Numbered from the stretch's first letter, positions 26,305 to 35,500 are shown. The stretch: DNA of 64,000 nt from Flavobacterium sp. (GCF_024305175.1 NZ_JAMWYY010000009.1:1-64000); one strand, 5' to 3'. Notes: generated by a model not told the origin, from the sequence alone. Program-made: numbers and translations.

Positions 26305-26646
26305 ATGAGTAAATATGGAACTAAAGAACTTAATCTTTTAAATATCCAGATAGGTTGTGAGCTCAAGTTAGCGAGATTGAAGAAAAAAATTTCTCAAGAA
26401 GATCTCGGTTTGTCAATTGATGCCGATAAAACAAAAATTGCTCGTCTTGAGAGGAATGCTTCTAACTGGAATACTATTTATTTAGTAAGTCAGGAATTAA
26501 ATGTTGACTTTCGGAGTCTGTTTACATTGAAAAGCAAAAAAGATATTTTATCTCTCATTGATGAATGTAAAAAGGAGGATTCTAAACTTACGGCTACGAA
26601 AGTCAAATATTACGAGGATTTAAAAAAAACTATTTTACGATATTAA
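26305..26646 (+). CDS. XRE family HTH regulator
   Basis: DNA-binding protein of 113 residues with a Cro/CI-type HTH at about residues 12-70 (ELKLARLKKKISQEDLG, then TKIARLERNASNW). The C-terminal 40 residues are helical and probably dimerise. It stands alone with a terminator at 26655-26676, 147 bases before the cyclase-like gene, and is preceded by two palindromes. It is probably the controller of the accessory cluster that follows. Confidence 0.82.
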   Translation: MSKYGTKELNLLNIQIGCELKLARLKKKISQEDLGLSIDADKTKIARLERNASNWNTIYLVSQELNVDFRSLFTLKSKKDILSLIDECKKEDSKLTATKVKYYEDLKKTILRY

Positions 26647-26654
26647 TTATTAAG

Positions 26655-26676
26655 AAGATGCGATAGCATCTTTTTT
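26655..26676 (+). terminator. Terminator after the XRE gene
   Basis: A 7-bp stem (AAGATGC with GCATCTT) with loop GATA, followed by a run of T. It lies 8 bases after the stop codon and separates the regulator from the cyclase-like gene, so the latter should have its own promoter. Confidence 0.75.
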
Positions 26677-26793
26677 GTTTTAAGAAGTTACTTGCTGTAG
26701 AAAAATAGGTGTTACTACGCGTTAAAGTTATTGTTACTATCATTATGTTTGTTAAAGCTAACAATTGATAAGATAATATAGCATTTTAAAAAC

Positions 26794-27594
26794 ATGTATG
26801 AAAATAGGGTTACTGCATTTATTGATATTTTAGGATTTAGAAATATTATTTCTAAATCTATAGGCAACACAGACTTTACTAAAAAAATTTATGAAGTATT
26901 AAATAGTATGAAGGCTGATTCTATTTCTGATGAATTATTTATTGATGTGGCACCAAACATTCCTGAAGAAGAAATGGAGGATGTGTCAAAGATCGCGAAA
27001 CTATTTTCAAAAGCAGTAAAATCACAATCCTCAGTCCAAGTTACCCACTTTTCTGATAGTATAGTATTGTCAATCGGTCTAGATAATGACATGAATGTTA
27101 TGTCTGTACTTGAGTACATCGGAAGGCTTATGTACAGACTATGGAATGAGTTTAATATTTTAATTAGAGGCGCTATAACAATTGGTGAACTTGTCCACTT
27201 AGAAAATGGTGCGCTGTTTGGACCAGCAATGGTCAAAGCATATGATTTAGAAACAAATCTCGCCAATTATCCAAGAATAATAATCGATGATTATACAAGT
27301 AAGTGTATACTTACTAGCCCACATTATAAAAATATGACCAATTTATTTATTGATTTCAGTGCTGCTATTACTAGAAATGGTCGAGAATATACAGTAGCTA
27401 AAGGACTTGAGATAAATTTAAAGACAGTACTTGATCATCTTATAAATAGCCACTTCATATTTAATAATGCTAAAAAAATTGAAGTTGAAAATACTATACG
27501 AGATGCGATAACAAATCTTGAGCAACTGAAAAGCGAAACAGAAAAAATTGACGTCCAAGAAAAATACAACTACTTGATTAATTTTTTTTCATAA
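26794..27594 (+). CDS. Class III nucleotidyl cyclase-like protein
   Basis: Protein of 266 residues with the hallmarks of the adenylate/guanylate cyclase fold. Metal-binding D11 lies in AFIDILGFRN (compare FxDIxGFT), the second Asp D88 in HFSDSIVLS, and a RGAITIGE block at 125-132 followed by GALFGPAMVKAYDLE matches the conserved RxGxxxGE...GxxVNxAxRLE region. No membrane segment or sensor domain is seen. It may make a cyclic nucleotide signal, as Pycsar cyclases do in phage defence, or be a degenerate relative. It lies AT-rich among the HEPN-, PIN- and GIY-YIG-type genes. Cyclase activity is inference. Confidence 0.65.
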   Translation: MYENRVTAFIDILGFRNIISKSIGNTDFTKKIYEVLNSMKADSISDELFIDVAPNIPEEEMEDVSKIAKLFSKAVKSQSSVQVTHFSDSIVLSIGLDNDMNVMSVLEYIGRLMYRLWNEFNILIRGAITIGELVHLENGALFGPAMVKAYDLETNLANYPRIIIDDYTSKCILTSPHYKNMTNLFIDFSAAITRNGREYTVAKGLEINLKTVLDHLINSHFIFNNAKKIEVENTIRDAITNLEQLKSETEKIDVQEKYNYLINFFS

Positions 27595-27633
27595 AAACAT
27601 GATTTTAAACCTAAATTAATTGTAAAATTAAAA

Positions 27634-28386
27634 GTGGAAAAGTGGAAACCGTTGAATATGGAATTAAGGAGCTGGGTAATTAGTCATGTTCTTAGACTTG
27701 AGCAAACTTCCAGCAGCTTAATGAGAGCAATTTTAAGGATGTTTAACGAAAACAGTAAATCTCTTGGTAATCAATCAAGTGCTTTGTCATTTAAATCTAA
27801 AATTGACTTGCTTTATGATTTAGAAGAAATTGATAAAACGTACTACAATCATTTATTGAAATTGATGGAAATACGAAATCAATTCGCTCATAATCCGAAT
27901 GCAACATCATTCGAAGAACTTGATAATATAAATCCAGATATTAATAAATACTTAGAGAAAAATATTCCCGAAGAGATTGTTACTGACTCTGACAGAGAGA
28001 CCAAATTAAAAGCGGCCTTTAGCGAGTTGTTTAAAATGGCTGCGGGTAAACTCCTAGTACTTGAGATTGAATATACCAGGGGCATTGAAAAAGATATTCT
28101 AAAACATATAAATCATCAGATTGTAGAGAATATCGATTCAATTTGGGATAATGCCTTGACTCGACAGAAAGAAGAAAATGTATCCACACCTATTGCGTAT
28201 ATGCTTAGCGGGAATCCAAATCAATTAGAGCATTTCTATTCTAACTTTAAGCTTTCCATGTCGGAATTCACTGTTAAAGAACTGGAAAAGATAGGAGGTG
28301 ATAATTTGAAACACATATTTAAGCAAAAAGAAACCACTGCAGAAACTGTTGAGAAGATCAATAAAAAAAAAGAGAGTGAAAAATGA
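27634..28386 (+). CDS. MtlR/HEPN-like helical protein
   Basis: Protein of 250 residues, all-helical by appearance. The motif MEIRNQFAHN at residues 78-87 gives R81 and H86, the RX4H signature of HEPN domains, in a setting like the MtlR family (early DLLYDLEEI and KLMEIRNQFAH). HEPN proteins are often RNases or partners in toxin and defence systems. The start is GTG 27634 (MEKWKPLN); an ATG at 27658 is an alternative. It begins 39 bases after the cyclase-like gene and precedes a PIN nuclease gene. The C-terminal tail is Lys-rich and may contact nucleic acid. Confidence 0.6.
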   Translation: MEKWKPLNMELRSWVISHVLRLEQTSSSLMRAILRMFNENSKSLGNQSSALSFKSKIDLLYDLEEIDKTYYNHLLKLMEIRNQFAHNPNATSFEELDNINPDINKYLEKNIPEEIVTDSDRETKLKAAFSELFKMAAGKLLVLEIEYTRGIEKDILKHINHQIVENIDSIWDNALTRQKEENVSTPIAYMLSGNPNQLEHFYSNFKLSMSEFTVKELEKIGGDNLKHIFKQKETTAETVEKINKKKESEK

Positions 28387-28429
28387 TAATTTTATCTTAC
28401 TATTCTTAGATTAATTTTAAAAAAGATTC

Positions 28430-29515
28430 ATGCTTAAGACCCGTAATATATTTATTGATACACAAGTATTTGTAGCTAATAATTTTTTTCAAAATAAAAA
28501 CTTACACCGTTTAGCTGAGTTCGGAAACATGAGAACGGTTAATCTTTATATAACAGAGATTACGAAGAATGAAATTGAGAGTAATATTAAGGAAAATCTA
28601 ACCACAGCCCAAGAGGAAATCAATAGATTTAAACAACAAATAGCAAATAAGGGCAAGATAATTAAAAATATCGAAGCTTTTAAAGCTTATCTTGATTTGC
28701 CAAAATTAGATATTAATCTTAGTTACAATCAATTATCTCACGATTTAGAAAGTTTTATAGAGAATGGTAAAGTTGTTACAATACCGTACGAATTGGCCAA
28801 TATTCAAGATGTTGTTAATAAATATTTTAATCAAGAGCCTCCATTTAGTCAAGGTAAAAAGAAATATGAATTTCCTGATGCAATCGTATTATCAGCAATA
28901 GAAAATTGGTGCAAGCAACAATGTACTGAAATATATGTGATAAGTGATGATAAGGACTTTCAAGATTATATATCTCCAAAAATTATCCCCATCGCGAATC
29001 TCAAGTTAATGCTTGAGAAAATCAATAGACAATATAATACTGATGAGATTGTATGGATACACGCAGTTTATAAATATAATCACAGTAGAATTGAACAAGT
29101 TATTAAGGAAGCATTTAGTGAAAAATTAGTAGATGAGATAGGTTTTGATATTGAAATTTCTAATGTCAACATTGAAGAGATTTTTCTTCATGAGCCATCA
29201 CTAGTAGAAGACACAAAATCAGCCGAATACATATTTCAGTTAGATTATGATATAATATTCACAGCCGAAATTTCTTATGATGATTATACGCATGCCAGTT
29301 ACGACAGCGAAGATGATAAATATTATTTTGCTAGAAGAACTAATACCACAATAAAACTTAGTACTTCCCAAACCGCTGAAATATCAGTTGAAGCTTACTT
29401 TGAAGATGGTGAAACGGCTAGCAATACCCAAGCAGAAATAAGCTGTCTCTATACCAGCATACCAAGAGAAGATAAAATTACCGATGAGCTCGAGGGATAT
29501 TTATTTCAATTTTAG
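28430..29515 (+). CDS. PIN domain nuclease (DUF4935-like) with C-terminal extension
   Basis: Protein of 361 residues. The N-terminal 195 residues look like a PIN ribonuclease: D10 in FIDTQVF, Glu at 43-50 in ITEITKNEIE, D150 in FPDAIVLSAIE, and the ISDDKDF block at 171-177. These match the acidic metal site of PIN domains, and the long insert resembles DUF4935. The C-terminal half is beta-rich with no recognised motif. It follows the HEPN-like gene by 43 bases. Cutting of RNA is inferred from the family. Confidence 0.78.
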   Translation: MLKTRNIFIDTQVFVANNFFQNKNLHRLAEFGNMRTVNLYITEITKNEIESNIKENLTTAQEEINRFKQQIANKGKIIKNIEAFKAYLDLPKLDINLSYNQLSHDLESFIENGKVVTIPYELANIQDVVNKYFNQEPPFSQGKKKYEFPDAIVLSAIENWCKQQCTEIYVISDDKDFQDYISPKIIPIANLKLMLEKINRQYNTDEIVWIHAVYKYNHSRIEQVIKEAFSEKLVDEIGFDIEISNVNIEEIFLHEPSLVEDTKSAEYIFQLDYDIIFTAEISYDDYTHASYDSEDDKYYFARRTNTTIKLSTSQTAEISVEAYFEDGETASNTQAEISCLYTSIPREDKITDELEGYLFQF

Positions 29516-29546
29516 TCTTTCTTCAATTTAATTTATAATACAACCT

Positions 29547-30155
29547 GTGCGGATAAAACACGAAATAGGCAATAGGACTTCTGTACCACGGGAATTGGTA
29601 GATGATTACTGGCATTTTTATGAAGGAAGATTTGTATACAAAGTGGGTGTAATAGCTGAGAAATATGGAATAAGTCCGCGAGAAATAAGATCTGCTGTTT
29701 CTTCGGCTTATGCTTATATTGACTTTGATATCTGCGCCGGCTGTTCGGATAAAAATGAAGAAGCTGTTGAAACCAGATGGCGGGCAAGTCAGATAATTGA
29801 TAATGTGTATTATCACCATTTCTGTGGAACCTGCAGAGAAAAAGCAAAGGTTTACTGCAAAAATATGTCAGAGGAAGATAGGAAAATAGTTTGGATGAAG
29901 CTAAGCTTCAAGTATAAATTATGGACCAGACTAGATAAGGATGAGATAAACTTTTTAAAGGCTCTATATTATTTGCGGTCGTGGAATAGAATATACCATG
30001 AAATAATAAAGTTGGATTTAAACAATCATTTCAAGCTACTTTTTAAACTTGATAAAATGCACCTCATCCATTATGACAAAAATGAAGTTACCGGACAGAT
30101 TAGAATTAAAATGCTTAAAGGATTGAAAGAACTAATTCAGGAGAAACATATATAG
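29547..30155 (+). CDS. Hypothetical zinc-ribbon protein
   Basis: Protein of 202 residues, GTG start at 29547. Two CxxC pairs (C63/C66 in ICAGCSD and C93/C96 in FCGTCRE) form a probable treble-clef or zinc ribbon. The rest is helical and basic. The segment KVGVIAEKYGISPREIR looks like a helix-turn-helix. No enzyme motif is visible. It lies 31 bases after the PIN gene and 40 bases before the GIY-YIG gene, and may recognise nucleic acid for the cluster. Confidence 0.55.
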   Translation: MRIKHEIGNRTSVPRELVDDYWHFYEGRFVYKVGVIAEKYGISPREIRSAVSSAYAYIDFDICAGCSDKNEEAVETRWRASQIIDNVYYHHFCGTCREKAKVYCKNMSEEDRKIVWMKLSFKYKLWTRLDKDEINFLKALYYLRSWNRIYHEIIKLDLNNHFKLLFKLDKMHLIHYDKNEVTGQIRIKMLKGLKELIQEKHI

Positions 30156-30195
30156 TAAATGGTTAATTAAATCCGACAGTTAAAATTAGATAGTC

Positions 30196-30969
30196 ATGAT
30201 TGAACAATTTACGCAGAAAACGCAAGAAGCCTTAAACTTTTATGTATATGCTTTAGTTGATCCCAGCGATAATAAAATATTTTATATAGGTAAAGGAAAT
30301 GCAAATAGAGTTTTCGCTCATATAAATGAAGCACTAATTTCAGTACAAGCATCTGATAAACTTGAAATTATACGAAGTATAAGATTGAGTAATCTTAAAG
30401 TTCAGCATTTCATAATACGACACGGACTAGAAGAGGGCGAGGCTATTCTCTTGGAGTCAGTACTAATTGACTTTCTAACATATAAAGATTTCATAGAAGT
30501 TGCAAAAATTTCAAATATTGTATCCGGTGCTCATTCCTTCAATTTAGGTATCAGAACTGCGGATGAATGTGAAATACTTTACAATTGCGAAAAATTAAAT
30601 GAGGAAGATATAAAGCACAGTATATTAGTTATTAATATAAATAAAACCTTTGACATAAAAAGGAACAAGAAGCAGAGGGATATCTATAGTCGACCAAATA
30701 TATACGAAGCTACACGTGGATATTGGCGAATCAAAGAAAAGAAACTTGCAAATATAGAATATGTCTTAGCTGAATATAAAGGTATAATCAGGGCGTTATT
30801 TAAACCAGAGAGATGGTATCAAAATGTCGAGAGAAATAATCGCTGGGGCTTTGAAGGAAGTCCCGTGACAGATTCAGACATTACTGATTTATATTTGAAT
30901 AAAGAAATTTCAAAAATTAAGGGGATGGCTAATCCTCTTAGGTATTTTTACCCGCAGACCTTAAGCTAG
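30196..30969 (+). CDS. GIY-YIG nuclease, LEM-3/Ankle1-like
   Basis: Protein of 257 residues. An N-terminal GIY-YIG domain shows YVYAL (16-20), FYIGKG (29-34) and R38 in the NRVFAHI helix, then a RHGLEEGEAILLESVLIDF block that supplies the conserved Glu. The arrangement, with the KGNANRVFAH pattern, is that of the LEM-3-like subfamily. The C-terminal 120 residues are of unknown fold and contain many aromatic residues. It should nick or cut DNA. It ends the accessory cluster and overlaps the 3' end of the convergent TPR-AraC gene by four bases. Confidence 0.75.
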   Translation: MIEQFTQKTQEALNFYVYALVDPSDNKIFYIGKGNANRVFAHINEALISVQASDKLEIIRSIRLSNLKVQHFIIRHGLEEGEAILLESVLIDFLTYKDFIEVAKISNIVSGAHSFNLGIRTADECEILYNCEKLNEEDIKHSILVININKTFDIKRNKKQRDIYSRPNIYEATRGYWRIKEKKLANIEYVLAEYKGIIRALFKPERWYQNVERNNRWGFEGSPVTDSDITDLYLNKEISKIKGMANPLRYFYPQTLS

Positions 30970-32675
30970 GCATTAACTTCCGCCATCTCCTTCCTGATCT
31001 TCGCACTAAAGAAGTTCGGTGAAATACCGGTTCGCGCCTTAAAAGCAGATACAAAACTTTGCGTAGTACCAAAGCCGGCTTCCTTAGCGAGTGCCTCATG
31101 GGTAAACATACGCTTGTGTTTATCGGTCTTTAGCTGCTCAATAACATAGTCTATCTTCAGGTCATTTATATATTCCGTAAAACTCTTGCCGTAACGGTGC
31201 AAAATCACATCGGATACATAATGTACATTTGTTTCCAGATACACCGCCATTGAGGCACGCGTAATGTTGGGCTCCAGGTACCGCATAGACTGTCTCCATT
31301 TCTCTAAGCGAGACAGGATTTTATCTACTGTTTCCTGCGGGATATTTAGTTCTTTAGGTGCGTCGCCAACTGGTTTACTAATAGGTTTTTTATTTTCCAT
31401 CAATTCACGGAAAATTTGGTTGCGCCTGCGGTGCCTGTACAACGCCACTGCAAGTACAATGATAATTATAGCCAGGCAAACAGAACCTACAATTAATAAT
31501 TTCTTATGAGCCATCTCCTGGCTGAGCTGCTTCTCAATATTCTTTTTTTCCTGCCTGAGTTCGACCGTGTCGTAGTTGACATGGATGTTGTCGTACAGTT
31601 TATCGTGGGTAACCCTTAAAATACTGTCAGCGACCAATAACCGGTCTACATAATACAATACCTGTTTCAGTTCGCCCTTATCTTTATAAAAATCAATTAA
31701 TAATTCGAAGCTCTCCCTGAGATCAGGCCGGATATAATCGTAATCGATCAGTGCCTGGTCAACATGTTTTAAGTATGGTACGCTTTCCCGATGTCGCTTC
31801 AAATCCCAAAGGCTCTTGCCGATATAATAATTAGCCACTGCAACATTACCATGGTCTTTATTATCCTTTATTTCGGGTATGGATTTTTTGAGATGCTCAA
31901 TGGCCGAAGCATAATTCTCCCTGAAATATTCATTTACGCCTTTCAAATGCAGGAAATACGCATTCATGCTATCATTGTTTAAGGCTGTGGCTGCCGCATT
32001 ACCTTGCCGAACCATCTCAAGAGATTTTCCATAGTCGCCGGCTTTATTATATACTAAGCCTAAAGAATGCAAGGTATTCAGGTAGGCCCTGGGGTTTGTA
32101 TCCTTAAAAAACTGAAGGCAGGAATTAAAGAGCTTGATAGCCTCCTCATTTTTGCCCAAGTAATACTTCACGTGGGCGATATTGTACGTGAGCTTATATT
32201 TTAAATACTCATCTTGGGATCTTTCAATATAGGGTTTAGCAATGAGATAATTCTCCAAAGCCAATTCATGCCGTTTAAGGACATAGAAAGCAATTCCTTT
32301 TGAAAGGTAGGCCGACCCTATTAATTTGTTATCACCTGATTGCTTGGCAGCATATACCATGCTGTCGGTATAAGTGATAGCCAAATTTTCATCAGCGTAA
32401 TCAGCATAGTTTTTATAACCTGTTGCAATAAGTTCCCAGTCTTTCGCTGCATTAGCGTTAGAAAGGAATGCCTGCAGGTATATTTTCTGCCGGGCAGGCT
32501 GTTCTTTAGAGTTACTTATCGCGGTGAACAGATACTTAAAATCTCTCTTTTTTAAAGAGTCCTGTTCAGACGCCCCAAAGGACTGCTGGGAAGCAATGAT
32601 AAAAATACAGAATGCGAGTAGAATAGATATGCGACTGATTGCCATTTCTTGAAACGGTAATTTAATTCTAAGCAA
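30966..32675 (-). CDS. Membrane-anchored TPR-AraC transcriptional regulator
   Basis: Protein of 569 residues with a signal-anchor or signal peptide (residues 10-34), a periplasmic TPR array, a transmembrane helix around residues 393-415 (LLIVGSVCLAIIIIVLAVAL), and a cytoplasmic AraC-type HTH at the C-terminus (HKRMFTHEALAKEAGFGT, then FVSAFKARTGISPNFFSA). This topology is common in Bacteroidota one-component sensors. The TPR part probably senses a periplasmic signal or partner, perhaps the lipoprotein encoded divergently. The dyad at 32774-32800 may be its site. Confidence 0.85.
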   Translation of the reverse strand: MLRIKLPFQEMAISRISILLAFCIFIIASQQSFGASEQDSLKKRDFKYLFTAISNSKEQPARQKIYLQAFLSNANAAKDWELIATGYKNYADYADENLAITYTDSMVYAAKQSGDNKLIGSAYLSKGIAFYVLKRHELALENYLIAKPYIERSQDEYLKYKLTYNIAHVKYYLGKNEEAIKLFNSCLQFFKDTNPRAYLNTLHSLGLVYNKAGDYGKSLEMVRQGNAAATALNNDSMNAYFLHLKGVNEYFRENYASAIEHLKKSIPEIKDNKDHGNVAVANYYIGKSLWDLKRHRESVPYLKHVDQALIDYDYIRPDLRESFELLIDFYKDKGELKQVLYYVDRLLVADSILRVTHDKLYDNIHVNYDTVELRQEKKNIEKQLSQEMAHKKLLIVGSVCLAIIIIVLAVALYRHRRRNQIFRELMENKKPISKPVGDAPKELNIPQETVDKILSRLEKWRQSMRYLEPNITRASMAVYLETNVHYVSDVILHRYGKSFTEYINDLKIDYVIEQLKTDKHKRMFTHEALAKEAGFGTTQSFVSAFKARTGISPNFFSAKIRKEMAEVNA

Positions 32676-32773
32676 TATATTTAAAACACAGCGCTAGTAA
32701 ATTCTATGTAAAGTTGGGTAAATCAAAAATAGCCAATATCCCAGTTTTCACTTCTCATTTAACACATTTTAAG

Positions 32774-32800
32774 ACTGTGAATTTTCAGAAAATCCACAGT
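32774..32800. promoter_or_regulatory. Near-perfect palindrome between divergent genes, candidate operator
   Basis: ACTGTGAATTTT at 32774-32785 and AAAATCCACAGT at 32789-32800 pair with one mismatch around a CAG spacer. It lies about 100 bases from the TPR-AraC start and 160 bases from the lipoprotein start. It could be an operator for either AraC-type protein. Confidence 0.45.
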
Positions 32801-32960
32801 GAGATTTCAGAATCCCCAGCCTAATGCGCTTGCCACGCCTCAGCAATGCCCATAGCTTTGTTTCGAATTCACAAGCCAAGGGTTGCCTGCAGCCCACCCA
32901 GTTTGTCATCCGGATGAATGAACTGATTAAAACGAATCAGTCACATTTAAACACGAAAAA

Positions 32961-33674
32961 ATGAAAATTGTAAACTTGATCCCGATGGGCCTCTTATCGG
33001 TTATTCTGTTCGCATGTACAAACGAAACCGATCAACTGAATAGCATTGATAGCATTGATAATAAATCAGATACATACTTCAAAAAGCTTGGCAATAGTGC
33101 CGGTAACGGAGCGAATCCTTATGATGGTATTGGACAATCCTACAGAAATGCATTGTCACTTTATAAGGCAGGGGTTCACATACCGGGCAATTACGAAGAT
33201 ATCATGCTGCTTGTCCAAAACCTGTTGGGCAGCATGCCTACAATTACGGGAACGGCAACTACAACACAGCAGCAGTTATTAGCCGCGTGTATGACTACAC
33301 CTGATGCTGCACTCGAACAAGTTCTGCAAAACCCTTCGCTGAGCGAGCCCGCTGTAACTATTTTATCAGATTTCTTTAATAACTACAGCCATTGGGCAAG
33401 CGAACCCTTCGGTAAAGCTTACAGCGATATTATTGCTATTGAAAACAGTACGCTAAACTCTGGCACGTTATCAGATGATGAGCAACGAATAATACTTGCA
33501 GTCACCTCCATAACCCGCTACTCACTGCACCACTCGTGTTGTGAGGACACGGACTGGGGGAAATCAGTCGGTAATATTATTGCTGCACTGGCGGGTGCAC
33601 TGGAAAGTAATCAGACAGCTGTTGAATACCCACTAATTACAAGCATTGCCGGGTTGGAAAAAATACAATTGTAG
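32961..33674 (+). CDS. Hypothetical lipoprotein
   Basis: Lipoprotein of 237 residues with the acceptor Cys at residue 19 (SVILFAC). The segment that follows repeats SID (NSIDSIDNKSD), caused by a short direct repeat in the DNA. The rest is helix-rich, with a HHSCCEDTDW stretch near residue 191. No family is recognised. It is divergent from the membrane-anchored AraC-type sensor and is followed by an AraC regulator gene, so it may be part of that regulatory unit, as a ligand or as a target. Confidence 0.6.
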   Translation: MKIVNLIPMGLLSVILFACTNETDQLNSIDSIDNKSDTYFKKLGNSAGNGANPYDGIGQSYRNALSLYKAGVHIPGNYEDIMLLVQNLLGSMPTITGTATTTQQQLLAACMTTPDAALEQVLQNPSLSEPAVTILSDFFNNYSHWASEPFGKAYSDIIAIENSTLNSGTLSDDEQRIILAVTSITRYSLHHSCCEDTDWGKSVGNIIAALAGALESNQTAVEYPLITSIAGLEKIQL

Positions 33675-33681
33675 TACTGTT

Positions 33682-33710
33682 TAAAGCCCGCGGGATACCG
33701 TCGGGCTTTA
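33682..33710 (+). terminator. Terminator after the lipoprotein gene
   Basis: A 9-bp stem TAAAGCCCG with CGGGCTTTA encloses an 11-base loop, 7 bases after the stop codon. The T tract is short, so termination may be partial and the AraC gene beyond could be partly cotranscribed. Confidence 0.6.
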
Positions 33711-33723
33711 TAATTCATTGCAT

Positions 33724-34560
33724 ATGGAAGATATAGCAGACAAGTTCCCGGCAGAAGTGTATTTCTTTACCGGAACAGATAATAATCCTAAAAACGATAG
33801 GGTTAACTGTAGCGGAAATTTCCTCTTTATTTTTGTCAGGTCAGGGGTTTTCAGGGCCATGATCGACGGGAATAAAATTTCCTGCACTTCTAATGAACTA
33901 GTTGTAGCATTATGCCGGCACTATTTCCAAGTGCTGAGTTACAACACAAAAATGGCCTGCTATTTTGTAAAGGTCCAATGGCAGTTTATAACTGACATAA
34001 AAATGTCCGGCCAATTTATAGAAGTGCTGGTAAGCAAGCAGAGTATTAAAATTTTGCCCGATTTGTTTGATGCGAAGGTCCTAGCGCGGATTATGAAACT
34101 GCTTCACTATTATTACCAGACTTCTACAAATCCGAACCGGTTTCCGCAGGCATCTTTTACCGCAGCGTTGAGCCTGCTGATATTTCAGGCAGCCTGGCAG
34201 CAGGATACAAATTTGGACAGTACATCGTTCAACAGGAAAGAATTGCTTACCATGCAGTTCCTGAAATTACTGATTCAAAATTACAGGGAGCAGCACAGCC
34301 CCGGATTTTATGCAAAGCAACTATTTGTGACAAGTGGCTACCTCAATAAAGCTGTGCGTGAGGTAACAGGAAAAACAGTTATAAAATGTATTACAGAGGT
34401 ACTTATCAGCGAAGCAAAATATTTACTGATGAGTTCACAACATTCAGTGGAAACCATTAGCGAGCAACTGCACTTTACTTCTGCGGGGAGCTTCAGCAGG
34501 TTCTTTAAAAGGCAAACAGATACAACGCCTATGGAATATAGAAAAGAATACGGTAAATAA
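33724..34560 (+). CDS. AraC family transcriptional regulator
   Basis: Regulator of 278 residues, start ATG 33724 (a TTG at 33718 is the only longer alternative). The N-terminal part is a cupin-like sensor (GVFRAMIDGNKISC). The HTH occupies about residues 190-275 with the standard end FSRFFKRQTDTTPMEYRKEY. No effector can be told. It lies beside a lipoprotein gene and just before rteC, so it might report host or environmental state to the element, which is inference. Confidence 0.85.
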   Translation: MEDIADKFPAEVYFFTGTDNNPKNDRVNCSGNFLFIFVRSGVFRAMIDGNKISCTSNELVVALCRHYFQVLSYNTKMACYFVKVQWQFITDIKMSGQFIEVLVSKQSIKILPDLFDAKVLARIMKLLHYYYQTSTNPNRFPQASFTAALSLLIFQAAWQQDTNLDSTSFNRKELLTMQFLKLLIQNYREQHSPGFYAKQLFVTSGYLNKAVREVTGKTVIKCITEVLISEAKYLLMSSQHSVETISEQLHFTSAGSFSRFFKRQTDTTPMEYRKEYGK

Positions 34561-34624
34561 CAGGCATGCACAGATAACAGTGCTTCATTATTGTCGGTGC
34601 ACGGCTATATCAATTATTTGAGCT

Positions 34625-35467
34625 ATGGTACGTTCAGCGATTTTTAAGGAGATACTATCAGAAATAGATACCAGGGAGCAGGAACTGTCGCTCGGCGATA
34701 CATCCCTTATCCAACAGTCCGGGATTATGATCGCGTTGTTACAAGGGGTTCTTGTACGCATTAAGGAACAGGTACGCACAGCCGGATTTGCCGATGCAAT
34801 GCAGGAAATTGAGTTTTTTAAGGAAGTGAAGCCTCTGGTTTTGGGTAAACTCATCTACTACAATAATGTTTATAGAATTGAAACTACCTGCCCCGTAAGG
34901 GGCGGCAAGCTATACCGTAAATATTTTGAGGGCCAGCTGAAGCTTTTAAAACAGAATAATGCCAGCCAGCTGGATATGGACTTCTACAGGTATTACCGTT
35001 CGGGCAGGACAGATAAAGATGCTGACTATTTTTTGCGGGAGCAGGTACATTATACTACCGTTTTAGACAGCTTCTACTTTGAGATGGACAGCCAGTATTC
35101 CACCTATTATGACCATCTGGTCGCAAGGTTTATAGCCCAGGACCATACCTACATTTATCTTTTGTCAAGGATTGATCCTGAAACGCCGGTTAACTTCGGT
35201 TTACTGGATATTCCGGAGGACCTGCAATGGACAGGCACTAAAAATGCCCTTATAGAACTCATTTACGCCCTATATATTTCCGGGGTACTATCCCATGGTA
35301 AGATAGGCATCCGAAAGCTGAGCCTGATTTTTCAAAGCCTTTTTAAAATATCGCTGGGCGATATCCATCACGCCTTTCACCGCATGAAAGACCGCTCCGG
35401 CAAGCGGACGTTATTTATTGACCAATTACGGGACTCCCTGGAAGACTATATGGACAAGGACCTTTAG
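34625..35467 (+). CDS. rteC: RteC domain protein, regulator of element excision
   Basis: Protein of 280 residues resembling RteC of CTnDOT, which activates excision genes in tetracycline-inducible elements. The family pattern is seen in a helical N-terminal half and a C-terminal KNALIELIYALYISG...LSLIFQSLFKISLGDIHHAFHRMKDR part that contains a winged-helix-like DNA-binding region. No rteA/rteB two-component genes are near, so it would be controlled otherwise. It starts 64 bases after the AraC gene and is closed by a terminator at 35478-35500. It marks the start of the conjugative core. Confidence 0.85.
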   Translation: MVRSAIFKEILSEIDTREQELSLGDTSLIQQSGIMIALLQGVLVRIKEQVRTAGFADAMQEIEFFKEVKPLVLGKLIYYNNVYRIETTCPVRGGKLYRKYFEGQLKLLKQNNASQLDMDFYRYYRSGRTDKDADYFLREQVHYTTVLDSFYFEMDSQYSTYYDHLVARFIAQDHTYIYLLSRIDPETPVNFGLLDIPEDLQWTGTKNALIELIYALYISGVLSHGKIGIRKLSLIFQSLFKISLGDIHHAFHRMKDRSGKRTLFIDQLRDSLEDYMDKDL

Positions 35468-35477
35468 AGAAGTGAAG

Positions 35478-35500
35478 CAGCCGATGGGCTGTTTTTTTTT
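35478..35500 (+). terminator. Terminator after rteC
   Basis: Stem CAGCC with GGCTG and a 4-base loop, followed by nine T, 10 bases after the rteC stop. A clear intrinsic terminator. Confidence 0.8.
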
